Shown piece by piece: positions 26,152 through 36,700 of a stretch of 64,000 nucleotides of DNA. The stretch comes from an uncultured Bacteroidia bacterium (GTDB lineage: Bacteria > Bacteroidota > Bacteroidia > Bacteroidales > UBA932). Numbering within the stretch: position 1 is the first letter of the stretch; every line of letters begins with the position of its first letter. The notes under the pieces were generated by a model, which made no database searches, had not been told where the DNA came from, and saw only the letters and a program-made list of their open reading frames with translations. Where the stretch lies: the NCBI GenBank assembly GCA_902774155.1, contig CACYHF010000013.1:1-64000 (forward strand). Direction: 5' to 3'. The translations under genes were made by a program, and so were the position numbers.

Positions 26152-26430
26152 TTATTTCTCCTTGACAGCGTTTACGAAGCTCTTGGCGGGTTTGAAAGCC
26201 GGAATATCGTGTGCAGGGATGGTCATGGTGGTCTTGCGGGTGATATTGCGGGCGGCCTTCTGGGCGCGGTGCTTGATGATGAAGCTGCCGAAGCCACGGA
26301 GGTACACCGGGTTGCCGGCGATAAGGGAACCCTTAACCACGCTGGTGAATTCTTCGATCACTGCCAAAACCTGAGTCTTCTCAATACCGGTAGTCTTTGC
26401 TACTTCGTTTACAATTTCAGCCTTAGTCAT
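26152..26430 (-). CDS. HU/IHF-family DNA-binding protein
   Basis: A 92-residue nucleoid protein. It has the two-helix dimerisation N-terminus (MTKAEIVNEVAKTTG), the GFGSF turn near 47 and the DNA-contacting beta arm with RNITRKTTMTIPAHDIPAFKP (near 61-81). The Pro in the arm intercalates into the DNA minor groove. The arm resembles IHF-like HU variants of Bacteroidota. It has its own promoter at 26479-26509 with a 5' leader of about 45 bases, and is divergent from lon. Confidence 0.93.
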   Translation of the reverse strand: MTKAEIVNEVAKTTGIEKTQVLAVIEEFTSVVKGSLIAGNPVYLRGFGSFIIKHRAQKAARNITRKTTMTIPAHDIPAFKPAKSFVNAVKEK

Positions 26431-26478
26431 AGTTTTTATAGTTTTTTAATCGTTTGGTTTTGTACCTGAAAATCAGGG

Positions 26479-26509
26479 CAAAATTAGCGTTATTTTTTTA
26501 GAAAACAAA
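26479..26509 (-). promoter_or_regulatory. Promoter of the HU gene
   Basis: On the minus strand TTTG (26506-26509), 19-base spacer, TAATTTTG (26479-26486). Both boxes and spacing match the Bacteroidota consensus. Confidence 0.75.
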
Positions 26510-26611
26510 ATCTTAGGCGAAAAAACGGGATATTTACCCTTTGGCACGGAGATTGACCATATAGGGGGTTGGATCATTGTACCCATTTTATATGACAAAT
26601 TGGCAGAAAGT

Positions 26612-29014
<2,403 letters not shown>

Positions 29015-29017
29015 TAC

Positions 29018-29686
29018 ATGGACGTTAAGATAGAATCCTCTTGGAAAGACGCACTGGCGCCGGAGTTCGAGAAACCGTACTTCGCCTCGCTGGTGCGCTT
29101 TCTGCATGCGGAAAAAGCGGCCGGAAAGGTGATTTACCCGCCTGGAAGCCTCATTTTCCGGGCTTTCGACCTCACCCCGGTGGACCAGGTGAAGGTGGTG
29201 ATCCTGGGGCAGGACCCCTACCACAATCCCGGCGAAGCTATGGGGCTGTCGTTCTCGGTGCCGGATGGCGTGCGCACGCCGCCTTCGCTCCGCAATATCT
29301 TCCAGGAGATAGAGGCCGATATGGGCATCCGCATGAGCGGCCGGCCCAACCTGGAGGCCTGGGCCCGGCAGGGCGTGCTGCTGCTGAACAGTATCCTCAC
29401 GGTGGAGGGCGGCCTGGCGGCATCGCACCGGAATATCGGCTGGCAGGAATTCACGGATGCGGTTATCCGCTATCTGAACGACCATTGCAACGGCATCGTG
29501 TTCCTGCTCTGGGGCAATTTCGCCAAGGCCAAATCGGCCCTCATCGATCCTTCCCGGCATCACGTGCTCACGGCGGCCCACCCGTCTCCGCTGGCGGGCG
29601 GCGCGTTTTTCGGCTGCCGGCATTTTTCCCGGGCCAACCAGCTCCTCGTGGAGGAGGGTAAAACTCCCATAAACTGGCAATTATGA
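29018..29686 (+). CDS. ung: Uracil-DNA glycosylase, family 1
   Basis: Removes uracil from DNA to start base-excision repair. The 222-residue protein has the family-1 water-activating motif GQDPYH near 64, the GVLLLNSILTV strand and the C-terminal HPSPL loop that enters the minor groove. Its ATG is three bases after the lon stop. It overlaps coaD by four bases (ATGA). A lon-ung-coaD-thioredoxin operon is inferred from spacing. Confidence 0.95.
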   Translation: MDVKIESSWKDALAPEFEKPYFASLVRFLHAEKAAGKVIYPPGSLIFRAFDLTPVDQVKVVILGQDPYHNPGEAMGLSFSVPDGVRTPPSLRNIFQEIEADMGIRMSGRPNLEAWARQGVLLLNSILTVEGGLAASHRNIGWQEFTDAVIRYLNDHCNGIVFLLWGNFAKAKSALIDPSRHHVLTAAHPSPLAGGAFFGCRHFSRANQLLVEEGKTPINWQL

Positions 29687-30141
29687 AAACCAAGGCACTT
29701 TTTCCCGGCTCGTTCGACCCTTTTACCGCCGGGCATCTGAACATTCTCAAACGGGCGCTCACCATGTTCGACGAAGTGGTGGTGGCCGTGGGTATCAACC
29801 AGGATAAACGGGGTTTCTTCGATATGGAGAAGAAGCTTTCCATTATCCAGGAGGCCACGAAGGGGCTCTCCGGCGTGTCGGTGATTTCGTACGACAGCCT
29901 TACCATTGACGCCTGCCGGAAGCTGGGCATCCACCACATCGTGCGCGGCGTGCGCAATATGATCGACTTCGAGACCGAGCGTTCCATAGCCGATGCCAAC
30001 CGCCGCCTGGCGCCGGAGATTGAGACCATCATCATTCCTACGGCACAGGAGTTTGCGCACATCAGCTCTTCGGCCGTGCGGGATATCCTGCGGCACGGCG
30101 GGGATTATTCGGCCTTTATTCCGGAGGGAGTGAGCCTATGA
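29683..30141 (+). CDS. coaD: Phosphopantetheine adenylyltransferase
   Basis: Transfers AMP from ATP to 4'-phosphopantetheine, the fourth step of coenzyme A synthesis. The 152-residue protein has the nucleotidyltransferase motif GSFDPFTAGH at residues 9-18 and a C-terminal ISSSAVRDI (the ISSS-type second motif). The length is normal. It overlaps ung at its start and the downstream thioredoxin-like gene at its end, four bases each, so translation is coupled on both sides. Confidence 0.95.
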   Translation: MKTKALFPGSFDPFTAGHLNILKRALTMFDEVVVAVGINQDKRGFFDMEKKLSIIQEATKGLSGVSVISYDSLTIDACRKLGIHHIVRGVRNMIDFETERSIADANRRLAPEIETIIIPTAQEFAHISSSAVRDILRHGGDYSAFIPEGVSL

Positions 30142-31571
30142 AAAAGTGGCTCTTAGGCTGTTTGGCGGGCGTTTTGGCGCTTTCGCTGCAGGCACAGGAG
30201 CCTTATCCGCAACTGGGTGCCAAGCTGGACAGCTATCTGGCGGCCCTGGTAGGGGAGAGCGCTTCGGCCCAGTCGGCCGAGTGCGATTTCCTGATCAATA
30301 CCACGCAGGATTCCCTGCTGCGCCAGTACGTGGCGCTCAAACTGTACGACCATTATCTCCAGTCGCCCGTGATGGGGGACGATGCCGTGGCCGTTCACGT
30401 GGCCCGGGAGTGGCTGCTGAGCGGGAAAGTGGCCATGCATTCGGAGGAAGACCTCTTCAATGCCCGGCTTTTCGTGGAGTTTAACCAGCATTCGCTTATC
30501 GGTATGCCGGCCCCGGCCGTGACGCTGTTTTCGCCCTCCGGTGAGGGGGTGCAGCTGCCGCCCGCAGGGGAGTGGTCCGTGCTGTATTTCTACGATACTT
30601 CCTGCTCCACCTGCAAGCGGGAGACGGCGCGCCTGAAGGACTTCGTGCAGGAGTCCGACGTGCCGGTTTTTGCCATTTATGTGGGTGGCTCGGCCGATGC
30701 CTGGGAGGCCTACAGGGCCGATTTTCCCGGCGTCACGCACCTGTGGGACCCTACCTTCTCCTCTGATTGGCAGCGCCTGTACGGCGTGCTGCAGACCCCG
30801 CGTATGTTCCTGGTGAATCCTTCCGGCGTCATCGTGGGGCGGGGGCTGGATACGCCCGCTTTGCGGCAGCTGCTCTCGCAGGAGCTTGCATCGGCCTCCT
30901 ATACCTATGGCGAACCGGCTATGATGGAACGCTATCGGCAGTTTTTCGTGCCGTACGGGGAGGCCCTTACGGTGGACGACGTGATGGAGGTGGCCGATTA
31001 TCTGGCTGCGCGCACGGAGGGATCGGCCTTCAAGCAGGTGATGGGGGATTTCCTCTATTATTTATATGGTCAGAAGACGGAGGTGTACCGCAGCGCGGTG
31101 ACGCCGTTTGTGCAGAAGTATATCCTGCGGCCGGATATCTGGACATCGGCCGAGGACAAGGCCCAGGTGGTGTCCCTGGGAGAGATGCTGCTGGAGTTGG
31201 TTTCGCGCACGCCAGTGGGTTCGCAAGTGCCTGATTTAAAGGTGGCTGGCGTGCTCCGGCGGAAGCCTTGCTTCCTGGTTTCCGGCAGCCGGTCGGGCGT
31301 GTTTTCGCTGCGGAAGCTGAAGGGGAATCCCGGCTATCTGGTATTCTACACCGGCAACTGCAGTTCGTGCCGGGAGACGCTGGCGGCCGTGGATGCGCTG
31401 GTGGCGCGGGAGCCCAAGGCCCGGGTGCTGCTGGTGGATATGGATGCCCTCATGGCCGATAACCCGTCCATGGGGGAGGCTTTGCTGGACAGCTTCGATT
31501 TATCGGCCCTCCCCATGATCATCCAATTGGACAAGAACGCTGTGGTTCAGCATAAATACTTATCCCTCTGA
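30138..31571 (+). CDS. Exported protein with two thioredoxin-like domains
   Basis: A 477-residue periplasmic protein with signal peptide (cleavage near SLQAQ, residue 20), an alpha-helical N-terminal part (about 25-115), a TlpA-like thioredoxin fold with CSTCK near 155, a helical middle, and a second thioredoxin-like fold with CSSCRE near 407. The first domain's CxxC suits reduction of exported cysteines. The conserved cis-Pro regions are visible as QTPRMFLV and SALPMIIQ. DUF5106-type proteins of Bacteroidales have this look. It is translationally coupled to coaD. The substrate is unknown. Confidence 0.7.
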   Translation: MKKWLLGCLAGVLALSLQAQEPYPQLGAKLDSYLAALVGESASAQSAECDFLINTTQDSLLRQYVALKLYDHYLQSPVMGDDAVAVHVAREWLLSGKVAMHSEEDLFNARLFVEFNQHSLIGMPAPAVTLFSPSGEGVQLPPAGEWSVLYFYDTSCSTCKRETARLKDFVQESDVPVFAIYVGGSADAWEAYRADFPGVTHLWDPTFSSDWQRLYGVLQTPRMFLVNPSGVIVGRGLDTPALRQLLSQELASASYTYGEPAMMERYRQFFVPYGEALTVDDVMEVADYLAARTEGSAFKQVMGDFLYYLYGQKTEVYRSAVTPFVQKYILRPDIWTSAEDKAQVVSLGEMLLELVSRTPVGSQVPDLKVAGVLRRKPCFLVSGSRSGVFSLRKLKGNPGYLVFYTGNCSSCRETLAAVDALVAREPKARVLLVDMDALMADNPSMGEALLDSFDLSALPMIIQLDKNAVVQHKYLSL

Positions 31572-31576
31572 GCAAT

Positions 31577-31807
31577 ATGGCCCGAAGAAAGAAAATCCCC
31601 GGCGTGGACCCCGCCTATCTGGAAAAACAGCGGATGCAGCTGCTTCGCAAAAACCGTTACGTATTGCTGTTCAACGACAGCGAGATGGCTGCCATTGATG
31701 AATACTGCTCCCGTTTCAAGGTACACGCCAAGGCCTCTTTCTTCCGTGAAGTCATTATGTCCAAGATCCTCACGGACTTGGAAGAGAATCACCCGACGCT
31801 GTTCTAG
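31577..31807 (+). CDS. Small basic protein, ribbon-helix-helix-like
   Basis: A 76-residue protein of no family I can name. A basic N-terminus (MARRKKIPGV) is followed by a strand-helix-helix pattern (RYVLLFNDSEMAAIDEYCSR, then KASFFREVIMSKIL). This recalls RHH/MobC-like DNA-binding folds. It starts six bases after the thioredoxin-like gene and ends tail-to-tail with the DJ-1 gene, overlapping its stop by four bases. The role is unknown. Confidence 0.6.
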   Translation: MARRKKIPGVDPAYLEKQRMQLLRKNRYVLLFNDSEMAAIDEYCSRFKVHAKASFFREVIMSKILTDLEENHPTLF

Positions 31808-32373
31808 ATCGTTAGTCCTTCCTTTACTTTTTGTGCGGCTTCTTCCCCTTTCAGGTGGCGGAGAATGGCCAGGCCGAAGGCCACGGCGTGTCCGGCGCCC
31901 CGGCCGGTAATCAGGTTTCCGTCCGTGACGGTGCTTTCCGGTGTATGGACGGCACCTTTTTCTTTCAGGGGCTCTTCAAAGCCGGGGAAGCAGGTGAACT
32001 TTCTGCCTTCCAGTCCGGGTAACTGGGATACTACCAGACCTGGGGCGGCGCAGATGGCTGCCACGCAGCCGCCGCGCTGCCAGTGGTCCTGCAGGATTTC
32101 CATCAGTTCAGCGTGCTGGGCCAGGTTCTTGCTGCCGGGCATACCGCCGGGGAAAATCATTACGTCGGAGGCGTCCGTTCCGGGTTCGTCCACTTCCAGA
32201 TCGGCCCAGCTGGTATCGGCCGTTACCTGAAGGCCGTGGGAACTCTCTACCAGATAATCATCTGTGATGGAGATTGTTACAACGGGAATGCCGCCCCGCA
32301 GCAGGACGTCGCGCGTGCCCAGGGCTTCCATGTCCTCGAAGCCGTTGGCCAGAAATAAGTTTACACCTTTCAT
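31804..32373 (-). CDS. DJ-1/PfpI family protein
   Basis: A 189-residue DJ-1/ThiJ/PfpI protein. The nucleophilic-elbow Cys is in AAICAAPG (near 101) and the acidic partner Glu in NGFEDMEA near the N-terminus (residue 10-13). This matches YajL/DJ-1-type proteins, described as covalent chaperones or glyoxalase/deglycase-like enzymes. ATG at 32373 (MKGVNLFLANGFED) was chosen over a frame from 32421, because the upstream residues lie in the promoter (TATCTTTA at 32393-32400). Confidence 0.87.
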   Translation of the reverse strand: MKGVNLFLANGFEDMEALGTRDVLLRGGIPVVTISITDDYLVESSHGLQVTADTSWADLEVDEPGTDASDVMIFPGGMPGSKNLAQHAELMEILQDHWQRGGCVAAICAAPGLVVSQLPGLEGRKFTCFPGFEEPLKEKGAVHTPESTVTDGNLITGRGAGHAVAFGLAILRHLKGEEAAQKVKEGLTI

Positions 32374-32392
32374 ATCTTCTGCATTGAATGCG

Positions 32393-32400
32393 TAAAGATA
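32393..32400 (-). promoter_or_regulatory. -7 box of the DJ-1 gene
   Basis: TATCTTTA on the minus strand (one mismatch), divergent from the tRNA promoter at 32408-32438. Confidence 0.5.
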
Positions 32401-32407
32401 GACATTA

Positions 32408-32438
32408 TTTGCCAATTTCAAGAAATATACTAACTTTG
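32408..32438 (+). promoter_or_regulatory. Promoter of tRNA-Gln
   Basis: TTTG (32408-32411), 19-base spacer, TAACTTTG (32431-32438), ending 12 bases before the mature tRNA. Confidence 0.75.
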
Positions 32439-32450
32439 CAGTCCCGATCT

Positions 32451-32521
32451 TGAACTGTGGTGTAATGGTAGCACTAGGGATTTTGGTTCCCTCAGTCAGC
32501 GTTCGAATCGCTGCAGTTCAA
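32451..32521 (+). tRNA. tRNA-Gln (anticodon TTG)
   Basis: Acceptor arms TGAACTG and CAGTTCA pair. The anticodon stem AGGGA/TCCCT encloses loop TTTTGGT with anticodon TTG at 32483-32485. The T arm contains GTTCGAATC. No CCA is encoded. It has its own promoter and a terminator right after. Confidence 0.95.
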
Positions 32522-32531
32522 CGGATTCCCC

Positions 32532-32556
32532 GCCAGCCCTCCCGGCTGGCTTTTTT
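32532..32556 (+). terminator. Terminator of tRNA-Gln
   Basis: GCCAGCC (32532-32538) pairs with GGCTGGC (32544-32550), followed by six T. Confidence 0.92.
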
Positions 32557-32582
32557 GATTCACAGCTGCTTGGCTGCCACGG
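32557..32582. repeat. Partial arm of the 107-base palindromic element (copy C)
   Basis: About 22 of 25 bases match the reverse complement of the left end of copy B (34522-34546), ending GGCTGCCACGG. Like copies A and B it sits between convergent genes, here behind a terminator hairpin. Confidence 0.55.
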
Positions 32583-32607
32583 AAAACTGGCAGTCGGCCA
32601 TGGAAAA

Positions 32608-33288
32608 CTAGCGGCGATTGCCGTTGGCGATGGAAATGTAGTAGAGCAGAGTGGCCAGGGAACCCAGGGCGGCAATCACGTAGGTGTAGGCGGCCCAGCG
32701 GAGGGCGTCCACGGCCATAGGTTTGGTTTCGTAGTCCACAATGCCGGCGCTTTCCAGCCAGTTAACAGCCCGGGAGCTGGCGTTGATCTCTACCGGAAGG
32801 GTGATGAAACTGAACAGGGTGGTGAGGGCAAAGAGGGCAATGCCGATCCAGAGCAGGGACGGGAACATATTGATGAACAAAACGCCCGCCAGCAGCACCC
32901 AGGATACGATATTGCTGGAGAAAGACACCACGGGAACCAGCGCGCTGCGCATCTGGAGCCAGGCGTATCCGGTAGCGTGCTGTACCACGTGGCCGCACTC
33001 GTGCGCGGCAACGGCAGCGGCCGCCACCGACTTACCATAATAGACATCGTGGCTCAGGTTCACGGTTTTGGTGGTGGGGTCATAGTGGTCCGTGAGCTTC
33101 CCTTCAATGGACACGATATTCACGTCCCGGATGCCGTGGGCCTGCAGCATACGGCTGGCTACTTCGGCCCCGGAGACGGATAGAGGAATATCCGAATATT
33201 TGGCGAATCGGCTCTTGAGAAGGTACTGGACGATCCAGCTGAGCACCATCACCACAATCATGAGTATCCAAATAGTAGAGGTTGACAT
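32608..33288 (-). CDS. Zinc metallopeptidase, membrane-bound (YugP/Zn_peptidase_2 family)
   Basis: A 226-residue membrane metallopeptidase. N-terminal transmembrane helix (about 5-20), the zinc motif HECGHVVQH near 92-100, a further hydrophobic pair (about 115-165) and a C-terminal helix (about 200-220). The HExxH plus helices and length fit the neutral zinc metallopeptidase family that includes B. subtilis YugP. The substrate is not known. The -7 box at 33343-33350 predicts a leader of about 50 bases. Confidence 0.85.
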   Translation of the reverse strand: MSTSTIWILMIVVMVLSWIVQYLLKSRFAKYSDIPLSVSGAEVASRMLQAHGIRDVNIVSIEGKLTDHYDPTTKTVNLSHDVYYGKSVAAAAVAAHECGHVVQHATGYAWLQMRSALVPVVSFSSNIVSWVLLAGVLFINMFPSLLWIGIALFALTTLFSFITLPVEINASSRAVNWLESAGIVDYETKPMAVDALRWAAYTYVIAALGSLATLLYYISIANGNRR

Positions 33289-33342
33289 AATTCCTACATT
33301 TTAACGTTGTCCGTTCCTTCCGCAAATCCTGCGCCCTTTCTG

Positions 33343-33350
33343 CAAAAATA
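33343..33350 (-). promoter_or_regulatory. -7 box of the zinc peptidase gene
   Basis: TATTTTTG on the minus strand, about 55 bases upstream of the ATG at 33288. Confidence 0.5.
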
Positions 33351-33383
33351 CAATTTTTATGGCAAAATGTCAGTGAGAAATGT

Positions 33384-33391
33384 TAATTTTG
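33384..33391 (+). promoter_or_regulatory. -7 box of alr
   Basis: TAATTTTG, 17 bases before the ATG at 33409. Confidence 0.55.
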
Positions 33392-33408
33392 CATGATTGA
33401 ATCAAGGT

Positions 33409-34515
33409 ATGCGCCAACTGCAAGACGATTTCTCCCGGCTGGAACTGAACCTGAAGGCCGCCACCGAGAATTACCGCTATTTCCGCTCGCTGCTGGATCC
33501 CAAGACCAAGCTGCTGGTCCTGGTGAAAGCCAACGCCTACGGACACGGCGGCGTGGAGTTCGCCTCCATGATGCAGCGCGCCGGGGCCGATTACCTGGCT
33601 GTAGCATATCCCGTAGAGGGCCTGGAGCTGCGCCGGAACGGTATCTCCCTGCCCATCCTGGTACTCACCGCCGGCACGGACTTCTATCCGGAGATTATCG
33701 AAACCCGTATGGAGCCCTCCATTCCCAGCCTGTATTCCCTGAAAAAACTGGTGGAAGTGCTGCGGGAAAAAGGTCTGACAGACTATCCCATCCATATCAA
33801 ACTGGATACCGGTATGCATCGGCTGGGCTTCGTCACGGAAGAACTGCCGGAGTTGGTGGAATACCTGAAAGTAACGCCGGAAGTGAAGGTGAAAGCCGTC
33901 TTTTCCCACCTCTGTGTGGCCGAGGATCCGCAGGAAGACGCCTTCACCCTGGGCCAGATCCACCTCTTCCGGGATAACGTGAACTTCATCGCCGATGGCA
34001 TCGGCTATATGCCCATGCGGCACATCCTCAATTCGGCCGGCATCGAACGCTTCCCCCAGTTCCAGTTCGACATGGTGCGCCTGGGAATCGGCATATATGG
34101 TATCAGTTCCCTGCCTGACAAACAGCTGGCACCAGTGGCGTCGCTCAAATGCAAAGTGCTGCAGGTGAAAACCTTAGGCCCGGCCGACACCATCGGTTAC
34201 GGCCGATGGGGCCACGCCCGGGAAGGCAGCGTCATTGCCACCATCCCGGTAGGCTATGCCGACGGCGTGGACCGCCACCTGGGCCGCGGCAACGCTTCGT
34301 TCAGCGTGAACGGCCACCGGGCGCCCACCATCGGCAACATCTGTATGGATATGTGCATGCTGGACGTCACCGGCATCCCCTGCAAGCCCGGCGACACCGT
34401 CACCATCTTCGGCGAAGACCCCACGGTGACCGAACTGGCCGATATCCTGGGAACCATCCCCTACGAAATCCTGGTTTCCGTTCCCCGCCGCATCCATCGC
34501 CTCATTATCCGCTAG
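33409..34515 (+). CDS. alr: Alanine racemase
   Basis: PLP enzyme that converts L-Ala to D-Ala for peptidoglycan. About 368 residues. The PLP Lys lies in VLVKANAYGHG (near residue 38). The second-domain catalytic Tyr is in the DTIGYGRWGH segment (near 263), and the C-terminal GNICMDMCMLDV strand is typical. The open frame reaches back to a TTG at 33397, but the ATG at 33409 lies better relative to the -7 box and was chosen. The gene ends just before palindromic element copy B. Confidence 0.93.
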   Translation: MRQLQDDFSRLELNLKAATENYRYFRSLLDPKTKLLVLVKANAYGHGGVEFASMMQRAGADYLAVAYPVEGLELRRNGISLPILVLTAGTDFYPEIIETRMEPSIPSLYSLKKLVEVLREKGLTDYPIHIKLDTGMHRLGFVTEELPELVEYLKVTPEVKVKAVFSHLCVAEDPQEDAFTLGQIHLFRDNVNFIADGIGYMPMRHILNSAGIERFPQFQFDMVRLGIGIYGISSLPDKQLAPVASLKCKVLQVKTLGPADTIGYGRWGHAREGSVIATIPVGYADGVDRHLGRGNASFSVNGHRAPTIGNICMDMCMLDVTGIPCKPGDTVTIFGEDPTVTELADILGTIPYEILVSVPRRIHRLIIR

Positions 34516-34521
34516 TTTTTC

Positions 34522-34628
34522 GTGGTAGCCAAGTAGCTGTGATTCAGCGTGTTACATACAAGTCCTCGTTCAATTTTCGAACGAGGACTTTCTGTTAAAT
34601 TACTGTAAATCAATGGTTTAGCTGCCAC
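34522..34628. repeat. 107-base palindromic element, copy B (contains terminator hairpin)
   Basis: Starts GTGGTAGCCAA and ends TTTAGCTGCCAC. A 12-bp perfect stem (34560-34571 with 34579-34590, seven-base loop) shares its core AGTCCTCGTTC with copy A. The region right of the stem also matches copy A. Placed between the ends of alr and tadA. Confidence 0.7.
34560..34590. terminator. Bidirectional terminator-like hairpin inside copy B
   Basis: AAGTCCTCGTTC pairs perfectly with GAACGAGGACTT. The right arm is followed by TCTGTT, a weak T-rich tail on the plus strand. Confidence 0.6.
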
Positions 34629-34633
34629 GGCCG

Positions 34634-35068
34634 TTACCGCTTATCGCGGAAGAAGGTGAGCATGAGGGCGGAGCATTCTTCCAGGAGGATGCCGCCGGCG
34701 GCGGTGGTGCGGGGATGCAGCAGGGAGGGGGAGAAGAGGGAGTAGCCGCGGCGGGGGTCCGGTGCGCCGTACACGATGCGGCCGATCTGGGCCCAGTTCA
34801 GGGCGCCGGCACACATAGGGCAGGGCTCCACGGTTACATACAAGGTGCACTCGTTCAGGTACTTACCGCCCATAGCTTCGGTGGCGGCGGTGATGGCAAT
34901 CATCTCTGCGTGGGCGGTGGTGTCGTGCAGGCGCTCGGTCTGGTTATGGCCCCGGCCGATGATACGCCCCTTCCACACCACCACGGCGCCGATGGGGATT
35001 TCCCCGGCCTCCAGCGCTGCTTTCGCCTCCCGCAAGGCTTCCTGCATAAATTTTTCGTCCTGCTCCAT
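34634..35068 (-). CDS. tadA: tRNA adenosine(34) deaminase
   Basis: Deaminates A34 to inosine in tRNA-Arg(ACG). The 144-residue protein has the zinc/catalytic motifs TAHAEM (His and Glu, near 53) and PCPMCAGAL (two Cys, near 83). A frame from 35317 was discarded: its first 83 residues are antisense to engB and the promoter region. ATG at 35068 (MEQDEKFMQEAL) lies four bases after the -7 box, so a leaderless mRNA is expected. Guanine deaminase is a less likely alternative given length and genomic context. Confidence 0.88.
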   Translation of the reverse strand: MEQDEKFMQEALREAKAALEAGEIPIGAVVVWKGRIIGRGHNQTERLHDTTAHAEMIAITAATEAMGGKYLNECTLYVTVEPCPMCAGALNWAQIGRIVYGAPDPRRGYSLFSPSLLHPRTTAAGGILLEECSALMLTFFRDKR

Positions 35069-35072
35069 GCAG

Positions 35073-35080
35073 CAAAGATA
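35073..35080 (-). promoter_or_regulatory. -7 box of tadA
   Basis: TATCTTTG on the minus strand, four bases before the tadA ATG and 12 bases from the divergent engB -7 box. Confidence 0.65.
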
Positions 35081-35092
35081 GGAAATTATTCG

Positions 35093-35100
35093 TATCTTTG
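35093..35100 (+). promoter_or_regulatory. -7 box of engB
   Basis: TATCTTTG, eight bases before the engB ATG at 35109. Back-to-back with the tadA box. Confidence 0.65.
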
Positions 35101-35108
35101 TAGATGTT

Positions 35109-35705
35109 ATGAAAATTACAAAAGCGGAATTTGCCGGCAGCAGCACACGGGTGGGCGGAAAACCTGCACGCAAGGCACCGGAATTCGCTTTTATCGGCCG
35201 GTCCAATGTGGGCAAGAGTTCCCTCATCAACATGCTCACCGGCAACGGCAAGCTGGCCAAAACTTCCCAAACCCCCGGTAAAACCCAGTTGGTGAACCAT
35301 TTCCTCATCAACGACAACTGGTATCTGGTAGATCTTCCCGGCTACGGTTATGCCAAGCTGCCGGACCGCGAACGTGCCAAGCTCCGCCACATCATCTGGG
35401 ACTACATCAACAACTCGGAGGACCTGATAATGCTCATGGTCCTCCTCGATTCCCGCCACGACATGCAGGAAGTGGACCTCCGCTTCATCAGCGAGCTGGG
35501 AGAGAAAGGCATCCCCTTCGGCATCATCTTCACCAAGGCCGATAAACAGGGTCCGGAGGCCCTCCAGCAGCAGTTGAACAAGAACAAGGGCCGTCTGCTG
35601 GAAGACTGGGAGGAACTCCCGCCCTGCTTCGTGTCCTCCAGCGTGAAGGGGACCGGCAAGGAAGAAATCTTGGATTACATAGACTCTATCCTTAAAACAT
35701 TATGA
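35109..35705 (+). CDS. engB: Ribosome-biogenesis GTP-binding protein YihA/YsxC (EngB)
   Basis: A 198-residue TRAFAC GTPase required for 50S subunit assembly. G1 is GRSNVGKSS (near 34-42), the G2-region Thr lies in TPGKTQ (near 60), G3 is DLPGYG (near 77), and G4 is TKAD (near 144). The length is normal. The gene overlaps prs by four bases. Confidence 0.95.
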   Translation: MKITKAEFAGSSTRVGGKPARKAPEFAFIGRSNVGKSSLINMLTGNGKLAKTSQTPGKTQLVNHFLINDNWYLVDLPGYGYAKLPDRERAKLRHIIWDYINNSEDLIMLMVLLDSRHDMQEVDLRFISELGEKGIPFGIIFTKADKQGPEALQQQLNKNKGRLLEDWEELPPCFVSSSVKGTGKEEILDYIDSILKTL

Positions 35706-36697
35706 TAAACGATGTCCATAAGCACCGCATGGCGGTGTTTACATGTGATGCCTCCCGCTATTTCGCGGTGAAGGTAGTTGAAGCCATGAACCGCATGAAA
35801 CCCGAAACCGATCCCGAGGTGGTCCTGGGCCCCCTGGAAATCTCCCGTTTCAGCGATGGTGAATTCCAGCCCTATTACGCCGAAAGCGTAAGAGGTGCAA
35901 CCTGTTTTATCATTCAGTCCACCTTCCCTACGTCGGACAACCTGATGGAGTTGCTGCTGGCCATCGATGCCGCCAAGCGTGCATCGGCCAACAAGGTCAT
36001 CGCCGTGATCCCGTATTACGGATGGGCCCGTCAGGACCGCAAGGACAAGCCGCGCACGTCCATCGGTGCCAAGCTGGTGGCCAATATGCTCAAGGTGGCC
36101 GGGGCCGATGCCCTAATGACCTGCGACCTTCACGCCGATCAGATCCAGGGCTTCTTCGACATTCCGGTGAACCACCTCTATGCCAGCTACGACTTCCTGG
36201 GAAACCTGAAGCAACTGCAGAAGGAATTCAAGGACACGCTCACGCTGGCCGCTCCGGATATGGGCGGCGCCAAGCGCGTGAACGCCTATGCCAAGTTCCT
36301 GCACACGCCGGTGGTCATCTGCCATAAGACGCGCGCCAAGGCCAATGTGATCGAGAAGATCGTTCCCATCGGCGAGGTAGAGGGCCGCGACATAGTGATC
36401 ATCGACGATATCATCGACACCGCCGGTACCCTTACGGAGGCCGCCAATGAGCTCTTGAAGCGCGGCGCCCGCAGCGTCCGGGCCTTTGCCACGCATCCTA
36501 TTCTCTCCGGCCCCGCCTATGAGCGCATCGACAAAAGCGCCCTGTGCGAGGTCTACGTAACGGATACCATTCCGCTGGATCCTTCCAAGAAGGCCCTCCA
36601 GAGCAAATTCCGCGTGGTGTCCCTGGCCGCCACCTTCGCCCGCATGATGATGAAGGTGTACAACTACGAACCCATCTCTTCCGAATTCCCTCTTTAG
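35702..36697 (+). CDS. prs: Ribose-phosphate pyrophosphokinase
   Basis: Makes PRPP from ribose 5-phosphate and ATP for purine, pyrimidine, His, Trp and NAD synthesis. The 331-residue protein has the ATP-binding flexible segment YYGWARQDRKDKPR (near 101-114) and the PRPP-binding motif VIIDDIIDTAGT (near 232-243). It is about 15 residues longer than E. coli Prs, mainly at the N-terminus. It is coupled to engB upstream and followed three bases later by a small membrane-protein gene. Confidence 0.95.
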   Translation: MINDVHKHRMAVFTCDASRYFAVKVVEAMNRMKPETDPEVVLGPLEISRFSDGEFQPYYAESVRGATCFIIQSTFPTSDNLMELLLAIDAAKRASANKVIAVIPYYGWARQDRKDKPRTSIGAKLVANMLKVAGADALMTCDLHADQIQGFFDIPVNHLYASYDFLGNLKQLQKEFKDTLTLAAPDMGGAKRVNAYAKFLHTPVVICHKTRAKANVIEKIVPIGEVEGRDIVIIDDIIDTAGTLTEAANELLKRGARSVRAFATHPILSGPAYERIDKSALCEVYVTDTIPLDPSKKALQSKFRVVSLAATFARMMMKVYNYEPISSEFPL

Positions 36698-36700
36698 GAA

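Noticed and set aside
26600-26611. TTG start for Lon
   Set aside because: An ATG four codons later gives a normal Lon N-terminus, and nothing favours the TTG.
35069-35317. N-terminal extension of TadA by 83 residues
   Set aside because: The extension is antisense to engB and crosses both divergent promoters. The deaminase fold starts at MEQDEKF.
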